NCBI GenBank assembly: GCA_027475525.1
Contig: JAMWFC010000052.1
Coordinates: forward strand, 744,001-808,000
Direction: 5' to 3'
Source: Macrolepiota albuminosa
Taxonomy: Eukaryota > Basidiomycota > Agaricomycetes > Agaricales > Agaricaceae
Length of the DNA stretch: 64,000 nucleotides
Shown: positions 33,732-45,252 of the stretch, one piece after another
How positions within the stretch are numbered: the first letter of the stretch is position 1
Layout: each line of letters begins with the position of its first letter
The notes under the pieces: generated by a model
Told to the model about the DNA's origin: nothing
Database searches by the model: none
Seen by the model: only the letters and a program-made list of their open reading frames with translations
Position numbers and translations under genes: made by a program

Positions 33732-34270
33732 ACTCATTTTCTTATTCGCCCACCTACTGTTACTTACTGCTGCTTACACACTATAGACTTAATATGATTG
33801 CTTTCCACTAGTTTTAAGTACTTGGTCTGAAAGAAATTATCTTCGTGACGTCACTGTGATGTAATTCCCAGGAGTCCCGTTACTTGAGGGAGCGTTCTTG
33901 CCAAACGAACATTCCATCATGTCTACAAGCCGTCATTCTGCTAATAATTGTTGATGGAGGGTACTATTAATAGTGGGTCCATTGTGATGGGTATATCAAA
34001 AAAAGAAGAGGGTACCAGTAGATTGGAGTAGATGATGGTGAATGAAAGTGACTATTGTGAAAGGAGCGAGGACGGTCAATGACACGAGTGGATAAGCAAT
34101 GAGAAAAAGATGGGGCTATAATGTATAGATTTCTTGATAAGTAAGGCATGGATTACGAGTCATGAATGAGGGTGGGTAATACTAGTGTGTTTGTGCTCAT
34201 CTTCTTTATTGCATCAAACAGGGTATCCAGTTGGATCGGAATCGCTGAAACAGGGATTTAAAATATCACA
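33732..34270. other. Intergenic region between converging genes
   Basis: About 540 bp between the stop codons of the pyruvate dehydrogenase beta gene (+) and the Ca2+/H+ exchanger gene (-). Two 3' untranslated regions are expected. No other feature seen. Confidence 0.45.
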
Positions 34271-36926
34271 TTAATGACACTTCGCAAGGAGTCCGGAAGG
34301 ATCGAAACCTGTGAAATGAACATGAGATGCAAGTAACAAATCGGAGGCTACGGAAAACCCCATACCAGGGTAGAACCAGAACGTAACACCAAGAATGACA
34401 TACAGGCCTGTGTTGCGTTGGAAAGTTAAAGTTTAGACTACAAAAAACTGCTGAAACATGAAAGACATACACATTAAGATGAAGCCCTCGAGCCAATTTG
34501 ATTTGCCATCCTGAACCACATAGTTGACAGTCAACACTATAGGTAGAACGGAGGCGTTGAGTTGAATGAATTCCTAATGCAAGAATAGATGCAATACGTA
34601 CCTGCTAAAAACAATGTGACAGACTCGTAGGTGTCGAAGAGAAGGGTAAGTGGCTTGCCAAGTATCCAAGCAAGTGTGACGATGAAGCTGCCATATAATG
34701 ATACGTGAGTGCCATATTAATGGACGTTGTGAAACATCGCTTACGGAATGACAAAAAGAGCGATTTGCTGTTAGGGGATGGATGAATTAAGCTAAGCCCA
34801 CCTATTTGAAACGATGGAGCAGAACATACTATGCTGGAACCGACGGCGACACCAAGACTTAGTGTGAGTTTATCCTTGACGGAGACAGTCACAGCCGTGA
34901 CGTGCTCTGCTGCATTGCCAACAATTGGAAGAAGAATTATACCAACGAATTCCTTGCTGATGCCTCCAGCACTGGTCATGCCATCGATGGAGTCTACCAG
35001 CCACTCTGCAGTGACGGCAACGAGCTAAAGTGCCAGATTAATCATAGGCTACGACGAAAGTCGGAAAAAAGGAAGACATACCACAGTGACAATACATAGC
35101 AAGCCAATTGATGTCCATACATTCATTTGCGGCGTTTCCTCTTCATTTTCTTCCTTTTCATGGTTGCCGGCTTCCAGGTCTCCCTCGCATATCTGGGAAG
35201 TCCCAGGGGTAGGAGAATCTGTCATACTCTCTTCACTTTTTTGTAACTTGGATTTCCTAGAGAAAGCTCGAGACATCTTCTGTAATTTCTTACTTGCGGG
35301 GCGTGGCGCATAGGCAGTAGATTTCGAGACATCCGCACAGTCATCATCATAAAGTTCAACGTGTGAATAAAGCTGGAAAAGAAGGTAACCTCCATAGACT
35401 TTACGTGTTTGTGCAGAAGTCAGAAGAGAGACTAGCGTTCAAGGAAGATACACGCACTGAAAAGGAGGATGATAGCGACCTTTAGAAATCATGATTGTAA
35501 GGTATATCAATGGAAATTATGCTGGAGACATACGCCACGACTCAATGATAATATATGGGCACCTTCGTCGATATCATCGCCATTGGCAGAAAGATGATAG
35601 GCAGCAGGCAGTAGAACCGCGATGACACTGATTGTCAATAACGACGAGTTTAGCTGAGTGGCACCTGTAGCGATAAATTCAAGAGTTGACTCATGAAAAG
35701 TCAATGTGGTGTACATACTGGCACCGAATCCTTGCTGGGAATACTTAAGTCCTCCAGCAAAGAAGCACATTCCAAGTACGAGAACTAACAAAAGAAACAC
35801 CCATGGGTGTTCATCATGCCGGTAAGAGAAATCGACACTTACGTAGGTTACTGAGTATGGAACCGACCACTAAAACGAATTAGTTCCTTGAATAATGGAG
35901 AAACCGCGATTGCCTAAGCCCAACTTACATGAGGCCTGCACAATTCGTAACTCGCATTTCGTCAACGCAATAATCTGTAACAACTCATGTTTTAATCACC
36001 AATCGATAGATCAAGTGGGCAGCATACAGCAACTATAAGTTCCACCCTGAGGTAATGTAAGCTGTTGAGTCCTAAACAAAGTAAGAGGGCCTTACGCGTT
36101 TCCCTAACGACAAACACTAAGTATAAATAGACAGAAAATTGATTGATGATCACTTACAAGTGTAGCATTCATGAGGCCTGCGAGCGTCTGTCCGACTCGC
36201 ATAGATAGCTCTTCTGTGGCAAATGCCAGAAGCTACTCAAGGCTTCAGCAAACAGTAGATATTGCACATAATTTCAATCACCTTCGCCAATGGTATGATG
36301 GCCAGAAATGATGCTAAAGAGTTTTTCAGGAATGAACGAGAAGTGGCGGTCATTATATATATAGAATCAATGCTCACTGACGAAAATAACGGTATCCCTG
36401 TTCTTCATGTCTTCTTTCAAGGCAAAGTGAAGGGCCCACTACAATTCTATCATGACCAGAGGGATATTGAATCACTACAAGCACACGCACGGATACAGGT
36501 ATAAAGACCAGTAGAACGTTTAACCCTGTTAAACAGTCAAGCCGTTTGTCAGAAAGCACGGAAGAGCTACGTACAAGAGGCCAATATGATGGATTTGATA
36601 CTGGAGAAAAATCCTGGAGCTTTGCCGACTGGTCTTGATGGCGATGCCATGCTTGACACTGCAAGCAATAGCGTTTCGGTACGCCGCTGAGTAGGCTTGT
36701 TGGAGGAGGCCGGAAATTCTTGTGTTGAACGCTTGCGAATACCAGTCTCATTTCTATCCAGTGTCGAAGGCGGATTATCGGCAGCATCCGAACAGACTTG
36801 TGTAGGTTCCTGAGTTTCTCGCCCTACATCTCCTAATTCAGATTTAGGGTTCGATACTGGTCCGTAGGACGCTGGATCGCGTGGGTCATTGGTGTGGCGA
36901 GCACGGTGAGAAATCAACCTACTCAT
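34271..36926 (-). CDS. Vacuolar Ca2+/H+ exchanger (CaCA family, VCX1-like)
   Basis: Starts MSRLISHRARHTNDPRDP, with a long hydrophilic N-terminus before the first membrane segment (LNVLLVFIPVS). The first alpha repeat reads GNAVELIVAIIALTKC, then VGSILSNLLLVLGMCFFAGG. After a charged cytosolic loop (SRAFSRKSKLQKSEESMTDS and an acidic EKEENEEETPQ run) the second alpha repeat reads GNAAEHVTAVTVSVKD. The two GNA-E-H/L motifs are the cation-exchange sites. Other segments include LLTISVIAVLLPAAYHL and LYVILGVTFWFYPG; the end is GLLAKCH. It moves Ca2+ into the vacuole against protons. The first alpha repeat is coded by tiny exons: 8 nt (36,096-36,103) and 19 nt (36,028-36,046) together make GNAVELIVA. 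Confidence 0.9.
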
Positions 36927-37955
36927 TCCGTGGTATGTAAGACTAAGTGGAAGACGGCGAAAAGACGATGAAATGCTGTGCTGTGCGTCTGCGGTTCGGA
37001 GGTCTGGTTTAAGTATCGGCCACAACGTGTAGTCACAAAAAAGGCAATATATATGACCATGCATGTTTTATTGGTTACCTTATCAACAAAAGGCTATGCT
37101 CTTGATTCCGTCGAACTCCCAACTTCCCTAATCAGGATTTGGAGCCGCGCACAGCCAGAATCACCTTCGCCAGAGCGGGGAAACGACAAAGCGAGAGATG
37201 TCAAAGCAGACCAGACACGCCCACCTAGCATTGGAGGTAGGGTGCAGAAAAAAAACTGATGATAGCACTTTCACCCCCCTGACCATCCACAACAACACAA
37301 TCTGCTGTGAAAGGGATGGACACAGCAACATGAGTCTGTTGAATGCCACTGGTTGCCACTGGTTGCCACCACACCACTGGTCACCATAATGTGGCAAGTT
37401 TAATTACTGGAAGAAAGGACAATAGTTTTTTTTGTCCAGCCTGTTGGACATTAAGCACTGCCTTGCAAATGTCCTTGTCAGTGGGTTTATGCAGGCATAT
37501 ATCTGTCAGGGGGACTTTCTTTTCTGGCATGCCTTGGCATTTTTCTTGGCATTTCTTGGTGCTCCTGGAGTTTTTCTGTGCTCTTCTGGAAGTGTCTGGG
37601 ACTTTTCTAACTCATCCTGGGGTAAGTTCAAAGTACTGTATAGTTATTTCTACATTACTGCCACTGTGCTGATGTGCTGTGCCATGGCAGAGGAATCTTC
37701 AGACTTGTTTTCTTTGGATTTTCCTTTGTCAGGTGATTAGTAGAGCTGACAATCATTATAGGTTCGAAAGAAGGCAAGTTGTCATTATATGCTGTTTTGG
37801 AGGCATTGTCTAAAGTTAATGAACCAATATTAGTAACTATAAGTGTTACTTCTTTTTCATCTGGTGCTTCTGTACTGAGAAGAGATGCTCTAGTAGCAAA
37901 TGCTGAATTGAAATTAGTATGAGTATTTTTATGGGCACCTGCAAAAGACACTTAA
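36927..37955. other. Exchanger promoter and left flank of the transposon block
   Basis: The first half should hold the exchanger promoter. From about 37,260 the composition becomes more AT-rich and CpG-poor. A short imperfect repeat of TGCCACTGGT lies at 37,344-37,369. A minus-strand open frame at 37,655-37,951 has protein-like composition but no recognised family and may be a transposon fragment. Confidence 0.4.
37655..37951 (-). pseudogene. Possible fragment of an unknown transposon gene
   Basis: Ninety-eight codons open on the minus strand, with readable protein-like stretches such as ATRASLLSTEAPDEKEV and LDNASKTAYNDNLPSF. There is no family match that I can name, no intron evidence and no promoter. 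It lies directly outside the left end of the KDZ-type element and in CpG-poor DNA, which suggests an older mobile-element remnant. Confidence 0.2.
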
Positions 37956-38035
37956 GGCAGCACACTTTGTGCTTCTTGATGGCACCTTAGGGGGGTTATT
38001 TGTGTTGATGGAAACCCTCCTAAGATGACTGGAGG
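37956..38035 (+). repeat. Left terminal inverted repeat of the KDZ-type element
   Basis: Matches the reverse complement of 50,776-50,856. The best core is TGCTTCTTGATGGCAC, with matching G/T-rich sequence and CCTAAG after it. The outer limit is set by a weaker GGCAG match and could be off by some bases. Confidence 0.6.
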
Positions 38036-38300
38036 TTGGATGGACATGCTTCTATTTCCCAAAATGGAACCTCCTGAGATTTCCAATTTACCACCTGACC
38101 TCCTTTGTATGTGACCTTCATATCTCCACACCTCTGTACCTCACATCTCTGCACCTCTGTACCTCCCAATATCCCCTCCACCAAATGTACTTGGTACTCG
38201 ATCAAATCGTTGTATTAATCATCATTGTCTTGAATAACATTCATACATAGTATCTACAACAATAGCTCCTCCTAAATATTAAATACACGCTCAACAGCCT

Positions 38301-41300
38301 TTGATGAGTGGCTTAGGAAAGCATTTTACAAGCCTGATGAAACACCACAACAAGTACAAAACTACTACATATGTCAAGTATATGGGTAAGGAGGAGGAAA
38401 TGTTGAGGCTGAGGGCCAAAATTGAGATGCTTCAGCGGCAAGCAGCTGGACTTACCAATTCTTCAACATCTATTGCATCCCACAACTATTCTATGGACAC
38501 CAACAGAGTTCCGCTTCCCAAGGAACCTGTTGCTGACAACTATAACTCCATCAATGACAATTTGCTCCCTGGCCTACAGAGCACCAACACACAAGAAAAC
38601 AAACATGTTTCATGATGAACTGTGCCAAATCAGGCTGCAAAGGACTTATATTCGAATTGGATATCTCTTTTGGAAAGGCTTGCAAATCCTTTGATGGAAT
38701 ATATCTCAAATTCTATTGGGAAGGTCCTGGAAAGGGTGTTCGGTGTTCAATCTGAGGTCCAGATGCAGGACCAATGGCAGCTGTATAGCAAAGAGAAACA
38801 AAGTACTTTGTCTGTTCCAGGACTGTGCGTTCAAGCCTGATCAGACCTGTGCCTACTTAATAGCTCATTTGTTTACACAGACTTTCAGAAGCTTTCTGTG
38901 GACTGGTGTAGCTGTGAAGACCTTCCTCATGTCCTTGTGGCAAATGGATTATTTCCTACTGCCCCTTTGTATCCTTGCATAGCAATTTCTGTCCATCTCC
39001 TTGACTTTTACTGTGCTCTTTTTGAAAAGTCATGCAATGCTGTGAATGCCATGGCAAGTGCCTTAAATGTGTTCTATAAATGCAGGAGTTTTATTATAAG
39101 AGATAAAAAGGTGTGTCTGCACTATAAATCCACTGTTAATGATTACTAAATATACATGCAGGGCATGCCAATTCAGGATGCTTTCTGTCGAGGTCTTGGT
39201 TATGTGGCACAGTAGTATGATAACCTACAAGTATGCATGGACAAGCAAGTGAATGCTGCTGTTCATAACTTAGACGCTCTAATACAGAGTTGCACTCTAA
39301 CAATGCTCATTAAAACTGAGGTTGGACTGCCCAACCCTTCCAAGACTTCCTTGTTTCCTTTGCTTTCTGAACCTCCCCTTATTGCATTGCTATTTAGTAG
39401 TTCATCAGAACCTACAAAGCAGTCATTGCCTCAGTTATATCCTAGAGAGTGTGTGCGACTTCTATAACAGAGGTGCCCATGTTGCTTTGGAGGGAATCTA
39501 TTTGGGTGATTGTTGGACCACAAGTAAGTCTCCTTTAAGTCTTTGAAAGGATTTTGACTCACAATGACTTTCAGTGGTGGAAATATTCATATATGTCTCA
39601 ATGGGAATTTTAATCATCGACATTTACAATTTGCAGGAAATTCACTCTACTTCTATGACCCCATCTATATTATTCCCAAAGAGTTTATTGATGAGGTTGG
39701 CACATGAATAGAAAATCTTTAAACTACACATAAACCTCGCTGCCGCAAACTTGTTGTGCCCAATGAAGCAGTCAACAAGTGTGAATCATCACACATCATT
39801 GGCAATGGATCCAACGTCAAGACAAATATAGAAAGATTTGATGATGGCAGTCTCATGGCTTTAGTTTGTCGCTATGATATCCCTATATTCCTGGCCAACA
39901 TTGATACTTCTGGAGAACAACAGAAGTATGCAGTAGCAATGCTACAGTTTCTCTTTACTCTACTTCCCCCACAAGTGACTGTGGGTGTGCTTTATAATGT
40001 GAGATGTGTGCTTGACCAAAGTTTTCACACAGGGAGTTTTTCTCTGCTTTACTATCATGAGCATTACTAAACTGCACAGTATGACTTTCTGTCACTTAAT
40101 ATTACTCAGCAATTACTCTTAGCAACCAGTGTTATGCATGCTTTTGTCCATCAATGGGCCTGTCAGATTGTAAACAATCCTCGGATATAGACAGGGTTGG
40201 GCTTAACAGATGGGGAGGGGGTTGAGCACCTGTGGTCATGGATAAGGAAACTGATTGCAGTCACAAGAACATCTGGTATTTGTATTGTCATATTATTATG
40301 AATCACCTATTCTCTTTTCTGAAACTCTTTTCAGTGCTCTTGCTGCATTTATCTTGTTGATCAGCAAGTAGCCTTGATTAGAAATGAGTTGCGTGATGAT
40401 TTTAGTGCATGGATTCATTGTCAGCTCTCTAAAGGCATACAAAGTTAAGGTGCCAAGGCATGTTAGCTCTTAAAATCATGTGGGATCAAAAAAACAGTTT
40501 TGCAATCTGAATTGGAGCTCCAACAAGCATTTGAGCTGTCAGTCAGAGCTTGTAAATCTTTGCATCTTTTTAGAATTATCTTTTGTCTGATTTCAATCAC
40601 AGAAGCACCTGCCCGTCTAAAGAAAAAGCTTGATATTGTTCTGGCTCTTCAGGGCAATCTCACAACATTATCTCAAAATCAATGTTTGCAAGTGGGCAAT
40701 TGGAAGCTTTTTTGAATGGGAACAACTTGATCAGGCTTTGAATGGTTAAAACCAAGCACTGGGTCTGTTCTTATTCTTTCACTTACTTTTCTTTTCTGTC
40801 TCTGCTCACTGTGCATTTATTTAGGCACCAAACTCCATCAAGCCACTTGCTGCCATTAAAAAGCATGCTTCTGCACTTATGGCAGGATTGCAAAAATATA
40901 ACAACCTTTGTGCAACACTAGCAGCTATATACAACTCAGAATGGGCCATTCCTCTACCAAAACCTCTTCCAACTAAGTTATGACTGCTATGTGATGCCTC
41001 CAACCTAATGGAGGATGTGTGGATTAGCCACCCAACAAAGCAGATACCACATTGGCTCAGTAATAGTCAAGTGTGAGAAGGCATTTGTGCTATGTTAAAG
41101 GTTGATCATTGTGCCAAGGGATATGGCAACTACCAGTAGGTCAACATTGGTGTTTGCCAACATGCACACTGATTTCTTGACAGTCAGCCTTGAAGCATCA
41201 TGACAACATCCTCCAGGAGCTGACATTTAAGACCTTTTTGGAATTTGAGCCTCTCATCCAACTACAATACTTTTTCCATCTTCAGAGGTGTTTTATTTTC

Positions 41301-41670
41301 ACTCCATGAGAACTAGCAATATTAAACTCACAGAATGCTCAACTTAATAATGTATATATCAATGGTATTTCTGCTTTACTCGCACATCAGTTTTTGAAGC
41401 CTACCAGGATCACATCACATGCTAGTCACTACTGTGCCCTCTTGTCTACATATGACCTTCCTATAATGCGGTACAATGCAAGTGATGCTAAAATTTGGTG
41501 GTGAATATGGCACACCCAGTACTGGAAACACAATATATGGATCCTCCCTATTCATCGCCCTACCACAGAGCATTGGGTTATGTGCACTATTGTACCTTCA
41601 ATTGGACAACTTCACCTCTTCAACAGTTTAGCATAAAAGGAGCCTTGGACAAGTGAAGTTAAGGTAAATT
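38301..41670 (+). pseudogene. Decayed KDZ transposase with C-terminal Ulp1-like protease segment
   Basis: Ordered blocks of the Kyakuja-Dileera-Zisupton transposase family are readable: CSCEDLPHVLVANGLFPTAP, LLDFYCALFEKSCNAVNAMA, HSLYFYDPIYIIPKEF, VPNEAVNKCESSH, FDDGSLMALVCRYDIPIFLA, NIDTSGEQQKYAVAMLQF, LLPPQVTVGVLYNVRCVLD, MHAFVHQWACQIVNNPR, GLTDGEGVEHLWSWIRKLI, and APARLKKKLDIVLALQGNL. The DGEGVEHLWS block is the most distinctive. Stops and frameshifts are scattered, for example a TAG at 39,213 where relatives have Trp before YD. Near 41,520-41,620 ILPIHRPTTEHWVMC and LHLFNSLA resemble the His region of a Ulp1-type cysteine protease, which is often linked to such transposases. No longer translatable. 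Confidence 0.8.
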
Positions 41671-42508
41671 TTTATATTTCTTTGTATTCTGAAACAAACT
41701 TTTCTATCAGGATATCATTGCTTTTGTTGTATGTCTTATCTTTTTGGCAAACAAACATGATAAACCACTTTGAGTTGTTACCTTAGATTAGATCACTTGA
41801 CCAACTATCATATATCTATGACAAACAAATGGTGTTCATTGCGGCTTGTGGGTTCTCACCAATATTGCTGCTATTCTTGCAGGGTTTCCAGTGACAGGGG
41901 CTCAAGAGCATCAGATTCCTATAGTTAGGACTTTACTTTTAGTGATCTTATATGCATTACCTGTTCATTAGTTGAAAATATACTCCTCTCTCTTTTTTCA
42001 TTTTTATTTTGAATATGCGCAAATGAGAGCTCTCTAAATGTCAACCAATATATTTAAGTGAGCAGAAATTGATACAATAACTTCTTTGATTTGTACAATG
42101 TTGTCATATCTTGTCACTCCAATGTCATATACAGTTCCAAGTCTTGTAAACACTTTGAGATGTCTGAAACACTTTTTATCACTACTTCTGATTATCTCCA
42201 CTCCTCACCTGCCCCTTCTAACTGTAATATCTCTTTCTAATAGGTGACTATCTTCTTCTGATATCTTTTGGTATGAACTATGGCCTCAAAGATGGCCTCA
42301 GAATTGTGGCATGTTATGTACTGCTTATATAAAGATTCAATGTAGTTAAATAGTGATTTACCAACATATTGTTCCAGCCTTTTCACAATATGTTCAACTC
42401 TAGTAGTCTAATATAACAAATGCTGGAGATTGTCTCTACATCAGGATAAGATATAAGTTCCCTTGTCAGTGTAAGAAGACTTACACAGAAGATATTTCAT
42501 CTATATGT
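41671..42508. other. AT-rich interior of the KDZ-type element
   Basis: About 840 bp after the transposase remnant and before the LTR insertion. Short coding-like scraps near 41,790-41,930 (YIYDKQMVFIAACGF) may be the last piece of the protease-like tail. Otherwise no feature. Confidence 0.35.
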
Positions 42509-44504
42509 TGATAGAACCCCATACAGGATCAGCACATCAACGGCAGGCTACAGCAACACAGCACTGGCTCAGGATATCTTAATGCACGCTAATTAACCAA
42601 TTTTGATGATATTTGATGGCCATGCATGGCAAGAAGCAGATCTGATCAATGATAGCACTGACAGCAGACAAAATGACAATTGACAGATGGTATTAGTCAC
42701 TGACAACAGTGCTTAGCAAGAAGACTGATGATCTATCAAAAACTGATGGACAGCTTGGCGTTTGACCTTGGCATCTGACATTGCTTAGTGCCTCAATTTG
42801 ACATCTGACGTTGCTTAGTATTTTGAACAGACAGAAGATTGATGGATTGATGGTTTAGCATTGCAATCTGCCACCTGGCATTGCTAAGTGTCTTGAATAG
42901 ATGGTAGGGATCTGAAACCATTGGAGCTACCCCATAAATTTTCCAAGTTCACCGTACTTTGACGTTATTAGTTACTTGGTGACGGTAAACTCCTTGTAGT
43001 ATAAAAAGTACTTACTGACTTGTGCATTGATGATGCCAACTGTAGTTGGATGCACTGAACGTATATGCAGTACAACGCCATCTCCAGTGCTTGGCGTGTG
43101 TAGTTATGAGGAGTCCCGACAGAGTCCTAATGTGTTCGAACAAAGATGATAAAACAATACACTAGATGATAGTGCCTCGCGTGCTACCTGACAAATGGTA
43201 AGCGTTGTAGTTTACACAAAAATATAGAAGAAAAGGCAAGTAGCGCAATGTAGTGTGTCTGTAAGTGGCACTGTAAACAACGAAGACGAGATAAACGAGA
43301 CTAGCACCCGACTTAGTGACAAAGTCTGAGCAAGCCAGCGCAATTTGAATGCTAAGTGTAACTTGGATGCTCAAGAGGTTACGATTCGTTGCTATGTACA
43401 TCCAGAGTAGCTATCTTTTATACTATGTGCTACTATATTTTTGAAATGAGTCTATTTGCAGTGCTACCAATTAGCGCCTCTCCTTGTGGTTGTAAGTAAT
43501 GGTGACTTGTCAACTATGACCGGTATATATAGGGCAACAGCAACCAACGGCGTTATAGCCCATTGGCCATGATGACTCTAAACTAATTTAAACTTTGTAT
43601 GAGTCTGCTCACTTTTTAGTATAATCCTGATTGGCCAGGCCTTGGTGGGGTATAGTCAGAAAATCTTTGACAGACGCCATGAGTTCTGCTGCCAGCACTA
43701 AATCTGGTATCAATTCTTGATAAATAAAATGTTGGGCTAAAGTATATCCTGTTCTGTTGCTGCTGATTCTTTAGACTTCTGATTGAAGTGCCTCGTCCAA
43801 TGGCAGTGCCTAATGCTAACTTCTTTATGAAACTGATCGGAGTTTGGTCAAAGTTGTGTCTCTGCCGTCATGTTAGCGCCCTGAGTCCTTGGTCTTCTAA
43901 TCCTCCAAGGTCAATAAATGGTATATGCTGAAGGCTTAGTAGTGGTGGTTTAGACTGATAACCAGTGCCTATAATTGAGTGCTAAGATCTGTGGTTTCCT
44001 GTATCCAAGAGGATCGCTAGGGTCTCAAGTATGGCCTGTGTCCATAGGCCTGTAGTATGCCTCTTGATGCGCTCAGTCTGAGTAGAAGCCTATCAGCATA
44101 ACCAGCAGAACAGAGTTTCCTGCCCCACTTACTCCAGTCCTTACAGTCTAAATCTCATTTACAGTTGGCAACGTCGAAGTCGTCGGCAGTTGCAGACTAT
44201 CGCTAGCCAACAACATACTTGCACCTTGCAGCTACGGCAGGCATTAACATCACTTAGACTTTGCTAAGCTTCCCGTGTTCTTGCCACTCACATTGCCATG
44301 TTCACTTACTGCTTCTTCCACAGGCACTTTTACCTTAGTGCTTGACACTTGCCAACCTCTTTCTGACTTTACCTTATTTTTATAGGCACGTTCTTTGGGA
44401 CCTGCCTGGGACTCCCCTTAACACCTTTAGCGCGCCCAACATAAGCTTTTGACATGGTAACACTATTACTACATTTGTTACTGACCAAACTTTGGGCATC
44501 ATCA
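42509..44504 (-). mobile_element. Solo LTR (reverse orientation), itself interrupted
   Basis: The reverse complement of this block aligns with the LTR at 62,223-63,247 over both halves. It starts TGATAGAACCCCATACAGG and ends TTTGGGCATCATCA; the other copy, reverse-complemented, starts TGATAGGACCCTATACAGG and ends TTTGGGCGTCATCA. Flanking tetramers ATGT and ATAT may be a decayed target duplication. Without the nested insertion (43,028-44,095) it is about 924 bp. Many differences from the other copy are CpG to TpG or CpA changes. Confidence 0.75.
43028..44095 (+). mobile_element. Nested 1,068 bp TG...CA insertion, probable second solo LTR
   Basis: It interrupts the solo LTR between two halves that are contiguous in the other copy. 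It begins TGATGATGCC and ends AGCCTATCA, the same kind of termini as the LTRs at 53,775 and 62,223, and is flanked by the tetramer GCAT on both sides (43,024-43,027 and 44,096-44,099). No coding sequence. A TATATA run lies near 43,522-43,529. Confidence 0.65.
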
Positions 44505-45252
44505 ATATCAAGGTTTGCTATTGAGCAGACAAGATTTTGATGTAGACTTGTCATAAGCTACTTTCCTGAATACAATAGGCCTCATTTCCATTCTTCTGCA
44601 TATAAGTATCAAGCCAATGTATGCTTGAAAAGATATACACTGTTCTGCTTTCCACTTTTGATAATCATCCTGGCAATAAATGCTAATAGCTGCCTTGTTC
44701 CTGCATCCATTCATTCATTAAGTACATTAGTAGAATTTCTGACAAATTAGAGACTCACTTGTGATAACTTCTATGGCTCTTAGTATTGGCTGCAATTCTT
44801 CACTCTTCATTTGTGTAGTAGAGACAGTGGCAGCCTATACTTGATGAGGGCTAATGCAAGTTTGTTGATCAAGATTAAGCATAAGCATAAAGCAATTGCC
44901 AAACACTGTCTTACCTTTTTGATTTTTGTCTTACCTTTTAATTCTGGCATTGTGTCCTGAATTCAACCTCACCAATAGATTTGTTAGCATTCTAAGAGTA
45001 TCATAGATTAATTTTAAGGAGCTCTAAATAATTGTGAACTCTACAGAATGTAGTTGAAATGTTCAGTTGCATCCAGGCCACCAGTATGTGGCTGTGTGCA
45101 TTGAGTACTTATCAGTTTTTTTTGTCATCTAAACTAGCTTGAACTTTTTTATCTCCCTCACACATCAATCCTAGTAAAAATTGCGTCAGGCAACAATGAG
45201 CCAAAAGCCAAATTTCTATCAATCAAGCACTTATGCAATGACCTCCTAGTGC
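44505..45252. other. AT-rich interior of the KDZ-type element
   Basis: Roughly 750 bp between the solo LTR and the second decayed gene, with T-rich tracts and very few CpG. No feature recognised. Confidence 0.35.

Noticed and set aside
36262..36504. Plus-strand open frame opposite the exchanger gene
   Set aside because: It lies across exons and introns of the exchanger on the other strand and has no independent support.
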